Below, piece after piece: positions 21,431-33,373 of a stretch of DNA of 64,000 nucleotides; within the stretch, counting starts at the first letter, position 1, and each line of letters opens with the position of its first letter. The DNA is from Globisporangium splendens (Eukaryota > Oomycota > Peronosporomycetes > Pythiales > Pythiaceae), in assembly GCA_006386115.1 (NCBI GenBank), contig VFIW01000033.1:365826-429825 (forward strand). The letters are read 5' to 3'. The notes beneath the pieces were generated by a model. It saw nothing but the letters and a program-made list of their open reading frames with translations, made no database searches and had not been told where the DNA came from. The position numbers and the translations under genes are program-made.

Positions 21431-23619
21431 ATGCCAGCGGCAGCGATGAGCCCGACGAAGCGCCCGCGCGACGACAGCGAGGACGGCGACGCGCACCCTT
21501 TGACCAGCAGCGGCAGCAGCCCACACGATCGAGACGGCGGCCGCGCCAAGCGCTCGCGCCGCACGCGCTGGGAGGAGAACGACGACGACGACGACAAGGA
21601 CGCCGCGATCCCCAAGAAGCCCACGACGCCGCAAGCCAAAGGTGCCGTTGTCTTCTTTTGGGTGGATGCGGTAGCGTAATAAGATGTTTCGCTGATGGCG
21701 GTGATTGTGTATGCATGTATTAGCCAAGTTGAGCGAAATCGTGGCGAGGCTGTCGAGTGTGGTCAAGGAGAAGTCGACGCCGCAGCAGTTGCTGCAGGCT
21801 CAGAATGCGGCTCTTGCCTCCAGTGCTGCAGGATTCGTAAGTTTGAAATGCGTGGTATATGGATACGTGCGTGTATATATGTGTATGTGTATGCTATAGA
21901 GGCTGTCTAGTGTCTGTGAGTGCCTATGGAGACTGTGTGAGACTCACCAGCAACAAACCGTCTTGTTTTCTCACGCCATGATCTTCGCAATGGGGTCGTG
22001 TCAACACATTATTTGTGTATGTGTGTGTCTCTCTGTGTGTGTCTGTGGTGCCTGTGTATCTGTTGTCTATGTGTGTGCTTTTGTGATATGTTGCTTTGTG
22101 TGCCATTTAGTTTATCCGTCGTGTCCGCTGCTTCCTATAGGGTCATCTCGCTGCTCCACTCGACGCAGAGACGGCCAAGGCGAGAGCGCTCGCCCAGGCG
22201 AGTCTGCTGTCCTTGAACCTCCCGGTCACCCAAGTCTCCCCGAACGATCTCGCGCGTCGGTTGTACATTGGGAACCTCTACTACGAACTCAAGGAAGAAG
22301 ATATTCGCCACACGTTCTCGCCGTTTGGAGCGATCAAATCCATCGATCTGTCGCTCGAACCAGGGTGCGTGCGCTGGAAGACACGAGTTGCTGTTGTGCT
22401 GTGAGGTGGTACTTACCTGCTTACGTCTTGTAGCCACGGGCGATCTAAGGGCTTTTGCTTCCTGGAATACGATGGTACGCGGTTCTCTTTGCCAACGTGG
22501 GAGCTTAACGAACTAAACTTATTGTGTGTGAATGCACAGATGTGCTTGCTGCTGAAAGCGCGGTGCAGTTGCTGAATGGTACTCAGCTGGCGAATCGAAT
22601 GATTCGGGTGCGTTTCCATGCTGATATTCCTGTGCATGCGTGCAATCAATCACGAGACGTGACACGTGTCTTACGTGACGACTATTGTAGGTTGGTCGCC
22701 CACACCGTGGAAGCGCGAATCCTGGCGATACAAGTATCGGTCAGCAAGCGATCAAAGAGTGAGCGCGCCTTTATCCCAGACCTAGCATTCGCCAATTCAT
22801 TTTCTTCTAATGCTATCCCTCTTGTGCTTCTTGCAGTGTGCCTACAAACTGCATTTATGTCGGAAACGTTCGTGTCGAGCTCAACGCCCACCACTTGGAG
22901 GTACATCACTTGTGGATATTGTGGTGCTCTTGCGAAGGAATTTGACATGTCTGCGTTGACCTTTGTTACAGAGTATCTTTTCGCCGTTTGGTGTTGTCCG
23001 CTCCTGTGTCATGGTCTCAGTTTCTCCACTGGAACCGGGAGTGCACCGCGGATACGGATTCTTGGAATTCACAGAAGACAGCGCGGCGCTCAGTGCCATT
23101 CAGCACATGAACGGTTTTGAACTCGCTGGCCAGAATCTGAAAGTTGGCAAAGCGAGTCTTGCTGCCATTCCGCTGAACATGTTGACAAGCAGTGACAAGG
23201 TTGTGCGAGACGCAAACGGAGATCTGACCTCAGGAGGTGGCTTGTCTTCGGGCATGCACATGCCAAAGAAGGTTGCTGCATTCGACGAAGAGGGCGTGGA
23301 AGGTGTGAAGGATGTCGCGGAGCCTGGTAAGGAGAAGCGCTGTCTGTGCCTGCTGAACTTGGTTGGTAAGGGCGAAGTGGACGAAGAACTCGAAGACGAA
23401 GTCCGTGGTGAATGCGGACGATTCGGCGCGGTGAGCTCTGTCGATGTCCAGGAACTGGATGACCACGTGCGTGTGTTTGTGCTGTTTTACGACGAAGAAT
23501 CCGCGGCAAAGGCCAAGCAAGCGCTGCATGGACGCTTCTTTGGCGGTAACCAAGTTCAAGCAAACTACTACCCAATCGACGAGTTGGAGGCCAAACGGTA
23601 CCGAAGTGCTTTTCTGTAA
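21431..23619 (+). CDS. PUF60: PUF60-family splicing factor (three RRMs, last a UHM)
   Basis: Multi-exon gene starting at ATG 21431. Exons read in frame at 21431-21641, 21724-21836, 22141-22364, 22434 to about 22473, about 22541-22608, then shorter exons to about 22970 and a long last exon to 23619. The N-terminus is basic/acidic (KRPRDD, RAKRSRRTRWEE). RRM1 has RLYIGNLYYELKEEDI and SKGFCFLEYD; RRM2 has CIYVGNVRVEL and HRGYGFLEFT. The C-terminal U2AF-homology motif has RCLCLLNLVG, an acidic helix (DEELEDEVRGECGRFG) and the signature GRFFGGNQVQANYY. PUF60 works with U2AF at 3' splice sites in the nucleus. The intron at 21837-22140 is TG-rich. The mid-gene exon borders are less certain than the ends. 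Confidence 0.9.
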
Positions 23620-23835
23620 GATCAGGAGGTATGATTGAGCCCGAGCATTGCTGATATGTCGAAAAAAGTCACACTGTGTCCACAGCTTGGATGATTTATG
23701 CAACAAAAGCAACAGGAACACAATGCTGGATTCGCTTTGATTAGATACCAGACAATGCCAGAAAACTACTCATAACAATGGAGAAAATATGAGCAATGAT
23801 TGCCACCGGAATTGATTGCTTCCTAGGCTTTTTTG

Positions 23836-24421
23836 TCAGTCGCCTCGATGCGTTTTGGCTAATTCCAGAATGATTTTGCCTTCCTTGTACTTTTGGCTCG
23901 GGTCTTGCGCTTCCTCCTGTGAAATCACCCGACAAGTTAGTTCAGACTCTTCCGAGACGCTGGCAAGCATAGGGTTTTCGTGTACTATGACTGACGTATT
24001 TCCATCCGACGGGGCTCCAGCACGTGTTGCAGAACAGATCAACGACGACATGCTCGCCGGTTATCAAGGAGCGCTCTTCCGGCGGACCCGTGCACACATT
24101 CACTCTGTCGCGGGTGACAGCGTCCAATCAGTTCGCTTGTCTCCTTACACGCACAGACATTTGTACAGCCACACAGAGTGCTTACGCGCTTTCAAACAAG
24201 TACGCTTTCCCACTGCGGCCTTGGAAATTCTGCAGCAATCGACGACAGGCATCACATGGAAAACAGCCACAAATGAGCCGCACCTTTAATCAACGAGGCA
24301 TAACACAAAGCGACATACTCACTTTGGAGATGATCTCTTCGACGCACGAGAGCTGCGCCCTGCACTGGCGGCAGCTGAACACCTTGGCGCTATCCACGTA
24401 CACTTCGAACACCTTCCCCAT
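23836..24421 (-). CDS. Yippee-like (YPEL) zinc-binding protein
   Basis: Small minus-strand gene in four exons from ATG 24421. The first encodes MGKVFEVYVDSAKVFSCRQC and ends with EEIISK. A short exon gives FQGRSGKAYLFES near 24200-24240. The third has TGPPEERSLITGEHVVVDLF and CNTCWSPVGWKY, ending near 23988. The last encodes QDPSQKYKEGKIILELAKTH with TGA at 23836. CxxC pairs in the first and third exons form the Yippee zinc site, and GPPEER, GWKY and SQKYKEGK are family hallmarks. YPEL proteins are about 120 residues and nuclear or centrosomal in animals; precise function is unclear. It is divergent from the cyclin B gene with 481 bases between starts. Confidence 0.88.
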
Positions 24422-24902
24422 GCTTTCTTTCTCTGCGTTGCTTCTTCGTGATGTCGCTTCAATGCGGATCTCAAATCTGATAAGGATATTTTTCACAGAA
24501 CAAGGCGGAACACTATCCCTGTCTTCAAAACACGCTTGACCAAGGTTTTTCAAGGTTTTTCAGTTGAACATTTGCGCGGCGGATTGAAACTCAGGTGAGG
24601 GGAAGGGTGCGCGAGAGCCAACTGTGGAAACCACTTGGTTTTTGTATGTCGCTGTTCAAATTTCAAAAGCCGAGTGACCTTCTCGCAGCACGTCGCCTCC
24701 CCTCATTTGTATTTTCTCACTATCCAAGTTTCTTGGCGAGTCATCCCTCCTTTCGCTGTTGTTTGGGGCTTTTGGATCGCGCAGACAGCCCTCTATTTGA
24801 AGGAAAAGACGGCAGCACAAGCACGCAATTGGGACCGATAGAACAGCGCCTCGCTCTCGGTACACGCCGCGCGACACGACCAACTTACACATCGACGCCA
24901 GC
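24422..24902. promoter_or_regulatory. Shared divergent promoter region (YPEL / cyclin B)
   Basis: The 481 bases between two divergent ATGs must contain both promoters. An inverted CCAAT core (ATTGG) is at about 24828, 75 bases upstream of the cyclin ATG. No other element is clear. Confidence 0.45.
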
Positions 24903-26961
24903 ATGGAGAACCTTCAGCCGACGAGCACCCGAGGCCGAAGCGCCAGGGGCGTTCTCCCCGCAAGCGGCGGCATCGCGAAAGCGCTCTCGGAGCTCGATGC
25001 CGTGCGCGAGACCCGCAAGCGCAAGCGTGGCGCGCTGCAGGATATCAGTAACAACGCGAACAAGAAAGCGCCGACGCTCACTGGCAAGTCCGGCGTAGCA
25101 GCGGTGAAGAAACCAGTCATCTCCAGCTCCACCAGTTCGATCAGTGTCGTCACCAGCACGAACCGATTGCGGTCGGTGACTGCTGCGCCGTCCATGTCCA
25201 GCAAAATTACAGTGCGCGGTGCAGGATTCAAGAGCAGTACGTCTTCATCCATTAACCCCACTGCAGGAAAGAGACAGAGCTCGCTCGTGCCGAAGAAGAG
25301 CGATGCGATCACGAAGCGCAGGAAACCAGAGGCGGAAGGCAATCACCACCATGCGAGCCACAAGGTTCAGATGAGTATGCTCTCGTTCCAAACGTCTGCT
25401 GCGTCCACTGTGAGCATTCGCTCCAGCCAAAACTCAACCACAGGAGATGATGCGACCTTTAACATAAGCCAAAAGAGCAACACCAGCACGAGCGCGTTGA
25501 TGAAAAAGGTATGCACTCTTTTGTCACACATATATTTCTTGACCGCTGTAATAATGCTAGTGATATATTGGAAATGAAAGCAGGCATCTGCAGGTACCAC
25601 GGAAGACGATGCAATTTTGATCGAGTGCAACGAAGACATGGACAGTGACGGCATGAACGTTGACGAACCGGTTGTTCGGAAACCGGTTGCTCTCCCGTCC
25701 CTTACAAGCTACACACCTCGACCTTACGTGTTCAAATACGACCACAATGGTAAGTTTGATTCAATGGTTGTATGAGTGTATACATAATGTGTGGGATGTT
25801 CTAACTGGAGATTTGCTATGCTTGTAGACTCTGGTTTTGATGAACGCACCTACGCGTCTTTAGTTCGTGATATTGACTCGCCGACGCCATGCGCTAAGCT
25901 CGCGCGCGAACTCGACATTTACTACCGCAAACACGAAGTGAAATATTTACCCGAAGCAAGTTATATTGGTACTTACCAAACAGATATCAACGAGAAGATG
26001 CGCACGATTCTCGTTGATTGGTTAGTAGAAGTGGGCGAAGAGTACGATCTCGACTCCCAGACTTTCCACAAGACGGTACGTTAATGACTGCCCATGTTTT
26101 TAAATCTCCCGCGGGTCGAGCATGCCATTCATTTTCCGTCTTTTTTTTGGGATTGCAGGTGAACCTTGTTGATCGCTGCTTGACGAAATTCAAGATCAAT
26201 CGCAAACAATTTCAGTTGTTAGGATGCGCATGCATGATGATTGCCGCCAAATTCGAAGAAGTCTACGGTCCAAATGTGGAGGAGTTTGTCTACATTTCCG
26301 ACCAGACTTATACTGCAGAAGAGGTACTGTTTGGTTTTGCAATGATATGTTGTCCTTGGTGCTTAGCTTTGTGTTTGGGTCCGCAGATGCTAGACATGGA
26401 AGGCAAAATTCTTCAAGCCCTTGAATACCGAATCGCGTCTACAACGTGCTATGGCTTTATCACGCGATACATGAATGCAGGATGCAACACGGACAAGCAA
26501 CGATCATTAGTGATGGTAAGTTGGCACCGAAATTTTGCACTGACGAGAATACCGTTTGGAGTTCTAACACTTCGTGACTCTTTGTCTTTGTTTTGCAGTA
26601 TCTTTGTGATTTTGCGTTGCTGTATTACCACATGCTCAAGTATCGTCCGTCCGAGATTGTTGCGTCTGCTGTGTACCTTGCTCGGTTCATGAGCAAGGAG
26701 AAGCATCCATGGACGCCTACGCTGCACCACTACTCCAAGTACAATCCATGGGACTTAAAGAATTGCATTCTCGACCTATGCCGTCTCCACAAAGTCGAGA
26801 ATGAAGCGGTCGGAACCCAACGCGACAAGGCCAAAGCCGTGAGCGAGAAATTTCTGGCTGACAAGTTCCACGGTGCGAGTGCCATCCCGTCGCCTGACGA
26901 AGTAGAGCTAGATAAATCGTTCTTCCTGTACGATCCTCGACACTCTTCATCACCAAGTTAG
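24903..26961 (+). CDS. Mitotic B-type cyclin
   Basis: Six exons; exon 1 is 24903-25508, exon 2 begins near 25581, the next near 25829, then about 26160, 26388 and 26600 to the TAG at 26959. The N-terminus has a canonical destruction box RGALQDISN at residues 42-50, giving APC/C-dependent turnover. The cyclin box starts at MRTILVDWLVEVGEEYDL and continues with NLVDRCLTKF, QLLGCACMMIAAKFEEVYGP and VEEFVYISDQTYTAEE. The second cyclin fold has LALEY-type and ASAVYLARF segments, ending in a 60-residue tail. It would bind CDK1 and drive mitotic entry. Length, about 440 residues, is normal. A versus B type is not fully certain, but MRTILVDWL with this destruction box favours B. Confidence 0.93.
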
Positions 26962-28408
26962 CTTGTTAGTCGTATCCGTAGTAACAGTAGCAGAAAATAG
27001 ACCATTTCCATTGAACATGCATTTGTCTTGCGGGCAGCCTGCTCGTTCCAATACTGCAAAGGACACTTCAGCTTATGCATGCAAGGTTTGTTGTGCATTG
27101 CCAAGAAGGCACCTTTGCCATTGAGAGCATTTGATTCACCTGACGTCAGAGCGCATCGGCTGTGCAGCCATGTGAACAGCTCAAAAACTTACTTGCAAAC
27201 AGCTCCACCAGTTTACCTCGAACAGTAGAAGCAAAACAGCACGGCAAGCAGCATGCTGATCAAAATCCCACCATCAGCCGAACTGCTGCTTACACAACAG
27301 CGTCTGTCTTGCGGCGCGCATGAACACCAGCGTGTCTGAACGACAGAGCGAGTCTTCGTGGCAAATATGCAAATATGCAGCTCGCAGATCAAGATCCCGC
27401 CATCTTAGCTGCATGGACGCGCAATGCGAACGCTCCGGTTGCCTCTGGACAGCAAAGAAACCTCTGAACTGCTTCAGACGATGCGGTGCATCTCTGCTGG
27501 TGCATGCCATTTCAACACCAGGAACCCCTGGTTTTGTCAAAAACTGCTGACGGTTTAACAACATGTGGAGCGCTCCACATTTCGCGATTTGCGCTCGTGT
27601 CTGAACCACCAGTCAGCCACACTCATACAGTCACATTTATACTCGCATTTGCTAGTTCTCTCTCCATGCAGTCACTGATGCGCGGACGTTATTTGAGATT
27701 CTGGAAACTCGGCGCCATGTTCTGGATGCTTGGCGCTGACTGACTCGTTCCGCTCGCTCTTTGTTAAATTAGTCTCAGATGGATCCATTTTCAGTTGTGG
27801 GGCGAGCAGCGGTTCTTAAGGAAGAAGATTCTGGAAGGTCAGCGAGTCAGATTTAGCAGCATGAAACGCAATCAGACACACCATCAGTGTGTATTAAACG
27901 CTAAGCTTTTTTCAGCCGCTTCCCATCCCCGTCTCCTTGTGCATTGACTCTCCACTCAACTCTTCTTTGTTTAAAACACTTGTGTTTGTTTGTTTCGAGA
28001 CTGAAGGGGCTAATTCGCCTCGTGGAAGTGATAAAATTGGGCGTTTGCTACGTAATAATTGGATTTCTTTACTTGCGGACCGAACAGACTACACTTATAT
28101 AGACCTTCATAATGCAACCAGCCTCCTTAAATACAATAATATGTTTCTCTACTGTCTGCAATTTTGCTGGAATTTGCATACCCATACCATACTCTATTTC
28201 TACGCATTTTTAGGGGCTCATTGGCAATATCCCCCCCAGCCACCCCCACCCACCCGCTTGTCGCTCCTCCTCCCTTCCTTCCCTCCCTTTGCACATCGAC
28301 GGCTCGCCAATTCTGGAAACTCACGCGCGCTCGCATTCCGTCCTTCTCGCTCGCCCCCCCTTCCTTCCTTCCTCATTAGACGCGTAGCAGCACACTCTCC
28401 ACAGCACC
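26962..28408. other. Long upstream region of the DnaJ gene
   Basis: About 1.45 kb between cyclin B and DnaJ. It carries three TTCTGGAA heat-shock-like cores (27699, 27829, 28311; the middle one is a full three-unit element) and a pyrimidine-rich tract at about 28230-28290. No gene seen; open frames here lack protein features. Confidence 0.5.
27824..27836. promoter_or_regulatory. Three-unit heat shock element
   Basis: GAAGATTCTGGAA: GAA, two bases, TTC, two bases, GAA, a perfect alternating HSE, 573 bases upstream of the DnaJ ATG. Two-unit versions (TTCTGGAA) occur at 27699-27706 and 28311-28318. The HSF consensus is established; use by this gene is inferred from position. Confidence 0.6.
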
Positions 28409-29857
28409 ATGTTCGGCGGCGGATTCGAAAGCTTCTTCGGCGGCGACTTTGGCGGCGGCCACGGCCACGGCGGCCCGCAGAAACCTGTGGACAACGAAAA
28501 GTTCTACGAGGCGCTCGGCGTCCCCAAGACCGCGACGGCCGCGGAGATCAAGAAGGCTTACCGCAAGCTCGCGCTCAAGAACCACCCGGACAAGGGCGGT
28601 GACCCGGAATTGGTAAGGCGCACTGTTGCCACGTGCGGCTGAGTGATAGAAAAACATGATTTGCACTAACGAGGAGCCGAATGTGTATGTGTATGTGTGT
28701 TTTGGCTATACCCATAATAGTTCAAGACCATTACCGTCGCGTACGAAGTGCTCTCGGACCCAGAAAAGCGTGAGCTTTACGACCAGGTACGTTTGTGGAA
28801 CTATCGCCATGCATGTTGCATGATCTAATATGTATCTATTGCTCGTTTCATTGTTAAACAGTACGGTGAAGAAGGTCTCCAGAATGGTGGTGGTGGCGGC
28901 GATGCCAGCGATCTCTTCTCGCAGTTCTTCCGTGGCGCACAGGGCGGCCGTCGCCGCACGGGTCCTCAAAAGGGCGAGGACCTGACCCACCCATTGAAGG
29001 TCTCGCTGGAAGACTTGTACAACGGCAAGACGGTGAAGCTCGCCGTGAACCGTGACGTGCTCTGCTCCCGCTGCGAGGGCCGTGGTGGCGCTGAAGGCGC
29101 GGAGAAGACCTGTGACACATGCCAGGGTCGTGGTATGCGCGTGCAATTGCGCCAGATCGCGCCAGGTATGGTGCAACAGATGCAGTCGGTGTGCCCAGAC
29201 TGCCGTGGCCAAGGCAAGAGCATCCGCGAGAGCGACCGTTGCAAGCACTGCAAGGGCAAGAAGGTCACGAAGGAACGCAAGGTCCTGGAAGTCCACATCG
29301 AGAAGGGTATGCGCAACGGACAGCGCATTACGTTCTCGGGCGAAGCTGACCAGGCGCCTGGTACCGTGCCAGGTGACATTATCTTCGTCGTGCAAGAAAA
29401 GGAGCACGCGACGTTCCAACGCAAGGGCGCGAACTTGATCATGGAGAAGAAGATCACGCTTGTCGAGGCGTTGTGCGGTTTCGAAATGATCGTCGAGCAC
29501 TTGGATGGCCGCCACTTACACATCAAGACCCGTCCGGGTGAGATCATCAAGCCGAACCAGTTCAAGGCGGTGCACGGCGAAGGTATGCCAACGCACGGCA
29601 ACCCGTTCGTGAAGGGTCAGCTCGTGATCTTGTTCAAGGTGCAATTCCCAGAGAGTGGTGCGCTGTCGGACAAGCAACTCACGGCGCTCAAGGCGGTCCT
29701 GCCACCACCATCGCCAGTGCAGCAACTCGCGGACGCGGAAGAGTGCTTCTTGTCGGAGTTCGACGCCGAAGCCGCTAAGCAGGAGCAGCAGCAGCGTGAC
29801 GCCTACGATTCCGATGAGGAACGTGGCGGCCAGCGCGTGCAGTGCCAGCAACAGTAA
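28409..29857 (+). CDS. Class A (Ydj1/DNAJA-type) Hsp40 co-chaperone
   Basis: Three exons: 28409-28612, 28721-28786, 28862-29857. The J domain has [20 protein letters not shown], the catalytic HPD in NHPDKGG, and [20 protein letters not shown] short Gly-rich linker follows. The zinc-finger-like region has four CxxC pairs (CSRC, CDTC, CPDC, CKHC), then the substrate-binding beta domains ([34 protein letters not shown]). The protein ends CQQQ, a plausible farnesylation CaaX box as in Ydj1. An unusual Gly/Phe/His-rich leader of about 27 residues ([20 protein letters not shown]) precedes the J domain. It stimulates Hsp70 ATPase and delivers clients in the cytosol or at the ER surface. HSE-like sites upstream suggest heat induction. 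Confidence 0.95.
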
Positions 29858-30647
29858 GCGTCTGAGTGAGTGACGATGATAGCTCTTCGCTTTTTTCCAT
29901 GGAAGAAGATCGGATCCAGTCAGTCGCTTAAGAAAAAGATGAAAGGTGGTGTGCGCGCACGCAGCATTTGGTACGGACAGACGACAGCGAACGCCGCATG
30001 AAAAGTAGACGAAGCAAAAAGAGAATGTCGGCGCGTTTGCCCTTCTGGTGTGCATGTGCTGCGCCTGCTAGTTTTTTTTTTGCTGCTGTTTTTTATAATT
30101 ATCTCTTTTTTTCCCTTTCGCATTTGCGGCTTTGGCGGCCTCTTTTTGGCTTTGGATGCAAGTTCGCTCTGCTTCCCTGGGCTTTCACTTTTGCACGTTT
30201 TCTTTTTTACTTAGTATGCCGCCATAATAGAATCAACAAAATTCTTCAAGACACATATCTGACCGCTTGGCTTTTGATTCATGTTGTGCATTTTGACACA
30301 CGAACCGATATTTTCCAGTGTGTGAAGAGCTACACACTCACGCACCAAACACTTATCATATTGCAAGACACAAATACACAAAAGCAACTAGAAGAACAAT
30401 GGCTTGGAAACCTCAACTGGAGACACATTCATTTGATTCATTATTCCCCTGTTCCAACTTGACATTGCTGTATTTAAATGGATACACACGCTGCCAGAGC
30501 GGACACAAGTTGGGGAGACCAATGGATATCACATGCGTGCGCTGGTCCAGCCGCACTCAAACCTAAAGAGTCAACATGGGCGTGGTCCTTGTGCTTCTCT
30601 CAAAAAAACCGAACGACCGACCGCACGTGGGGACGAGGATGAACGAT
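29858..30647. other. Convergent intergenic region
   Basis: 790 bases between the 3' ends of DnaJ and RPL31. T-rich near 30070-30120 and AT-richer than the genes. No gene or structured RNA recognised. Confidence 0.45.
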
Positions 30648-31228
30648 TTATTCATCGACGGTGTCGTTCTGGAGACCCTTGAACGACGCCACTTGCACGT
30701 GCTGCACAAGCGTGAAGAGCTTTTCCTTGGCGTCTTCGTCGTCGTTGCGCTTGCGCGAGAGACGGACACGCACGCGGAATGGCACGTTGCGCACACCCTG
30801 GGACCAGATGAACTTGTTCAACTTGGAGTCGATGCGCACATCCTGGGTCTTCATGGTCACTTGCGCGAACTTGCGGATCTCGCTCATGGCGCGCGACGCC
30901 TTCTTCTTGAAGGTACTGCATTCGACAAGCAACAGAGAAAGACGAATTTATGTCAAGGAAGTCTCCAAGGTGGGAGCTACGGGAACAAAGCATGGGGGAT
31001 TTGCCAGAACGTCGCCACTTGCATGCACAATACACACAAACACATGCAGAGCTACACACAAAAGGCGCACGCCCATACGCAAACGGTGTTTGTTGTATAC
31101 ATGTAAAGAACAGTGGGGAGTCAAAAAGGATACCGTCCGTGAAGACGCTTGTGGAGGTTGATGGTGTAGTCGCGAGCGACGACATCCGGGGAGCGCTTGG
31201 TGTTGCGAGTCTTGGTTTCCTTGACCAT
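30648..31228 (-). CDS. RPL31: 60S ribosomal protein L31 (eL31)
   Basis: Two exons: 31228-31134 (ATG at 31228, [31 protein letters not shown]) and 30915-30648. The second gives [57 protein letters not shown] and a C-terminal NDTVDE before TAA. The 218-base intron is the longest in a well-resolved gene here, as is common in ribosomal protein genes. It is a structural protein of the large subunit near the exit tunnel. Length of about 120 residues is standard. Confidence 0.95.
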
Positions 31229-33373
31229 TGTTGCTGATTCGGTTTTGCTTTAGAGAATGCCGCGCTTCGAACCTCTGCACGCACACCGACGTGCCACAGG
31301 GATCAATGGTGCAAACCGAAGGCCGCGAACCAATCAAAAAAATACGGCGAAGCGAGCCGAGCCCAGCCGAGCCCAGCCTTGTCTGCAAAGATTGCTTTCG
31401 TTAGAACCGGGTTGAATTAAAACCGACACTGGTACATGCATGGCACAAATTGAGATGAGGTCCGCTGCAAATGTTTAGTTCCGCAATTTGGGTGGCGCAC
31501 ATGAGAATCGCTTCAAGTGCGACTGCTTGAAGACTGCAATGTTTGTGTGCTGCACTAAGTTCGCACAACAAAGCAGGCACTGAAGCGTCCCGATCAAGTC
31601 CGATTTGGGTGAGCACAGCTCGCAATTTGAAGTCCTTTGCCATCCATCTCCCCTGAGTAGATCCTGCATCCATTCGTGGTCGAGATGGGAGGCTCTGCGC
31701 GCAGCTGAAGACGCGCACTTTTTGCCGCATCTCGCTCTCTCTTCTATCACAACGCACAACTCTCTCCCGCCATGCTTCTCTACCAACAACAACACCAACA
31801 TGGCAATCAAATTGTATCCAATCTATCTACGACCACTCGCCACACTCGAGGGAGCTCTCCCATTTTTGGACATGCCAGTGCTCCTGCACTGTACCGTACG
31901 ATAGGAAGGACCCGTCAGCACGTCGCGACTGGACAATGTTGAAGCCACGCGTGTGGAACGAACATACACATTTTTGTCGTTTTTTCTTCTTTTCACGGTT
32001 TGCAAAACGACAACTGTTCCAAGCTCTTTTGCGTTTGTATGGGCTACATTGTGGCGTTTGGATAGGAGAATATGACGTTTGAAGTGTCGTCCGCCGTTTC
32101 GCTATGAATTACCTCATGCCATTGTGGCGTTGTGCTAAAACGCACGTGCGCTTTTTCTACGGTATGCGAGCGTAACGCGCTGTGCGCATGGCGTTCATTT
32201 GCAGCCAGCCGTTGCATATCTTTGCTGTCTTCCCTTTTTATTGCTGTGCGACTTAAGAGAGCGAGATCCGACTCACACACTCGCTCTTTTGCGACGCGAA
32301 GCATTCGAGCATGCATGCAGAAGATTCGTTGATGATTTGCGGCGTCCAGGTCGCTTTCAGTGGCTGCGAAATGCTGATTGTTGCTCTCGCCAGTGCGCAT
32401 GCTGCGGCGCCGTGCATCACGCCCAGGCGGCATTAATTCACGAGCAGTTTGACGCCAGCCGCTCCCATGTTTTTTCTTCTCTCCCCCTTTCCCACCACAC
32501 TCTTCAAATCGCATGGTTGCAGATATGCGATACACATTGCTTCGCCAAATGCTGTGGGCTATGCACAGTGCATGTAGGGTAAAAACTTGTCCGTGCTTGG
32601 CCGCATCTCATTTTTTACCGACTTATGGCGACAAATAATTGGCTTCAAAATTCCCGCGTCCACATAAAACGACACTGCAAAAGAAGGCGAAACGGCAACC
32701 CTCACTTGCTACCAGTAAGAAAAAAAAAAGCCAGCAAGCGACTTGGTGGCGTGGATGTGGGCTGTTGCTAATTGCAAACTTAGACCAGGTGGCGGGTCTA
32801 AAATGGCCAAACATGCCTGCAACAATGCCGCATTTGTATGCAAATCGGCGCACATTTCGTCTGGCGCATCTCTTCGAGAGCGAAGCCATCTGGGCGGAGG
32901 GATGCTCTGGCTCGGATCCATCGCTCTTCAATTGAACCGAAGCGCTTGGCGATCCACCGGCACTGTTCTTTCGCGGATGTCTCAATCTCTCTCTTGAGTT
33001 CTCTATGCGCGCGAAAAAGTATGTGAATGCAGCTCCTCCGTCCCCTACCCATATGCAGTAGCTAATGGCACGTTTTTTTATTCTTCGTCCTTGCTACAGT
33101 AGCTGATCATCATCTGCGAAATCCGCAGAGAGAATAAAAAACCAACAACGACAGCAAATCGGCACCTCCTCTACCCTGCCTTCTCCCGTCGTTTTCTCTC
33201 GTTCTCTTGCACATCTACTGTATCTGCCAGTGCGTTTGTGTGTATCGCTTCTGCAAATATGTAGAGGTCTTTCCGTCCGTCCGTTCTCGCTGTTTCACAT
33301 CTAAACTTTCTGCCAAGTGCCCAAGTCGCTTGAGTTCCTTCCTCCTCTATATACGCACCACACACTCGACACT
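31229..33373. other. 2.1-kb divergent intergenic region
   Basis: Between RPL31 and the first MGC/PX gene. Just upstream of RPL31 is a short gccgagccca direct repeat (about 31353-31377). A TATA-like tatata at about 33350 lies 24 bases upstream of the PX gene ATG and is probably too close to be its TATA box. The longest open frame (32044-32535, minus) has no domain, compositional or exon support. I see no gene. Confidence 0.4.

Noticed and set aside
32044..32535. 163-codon minus-strand ORF in the RPL31-PX gap
   Set aside because: No domain, codon pattern or splice context; likely chance.
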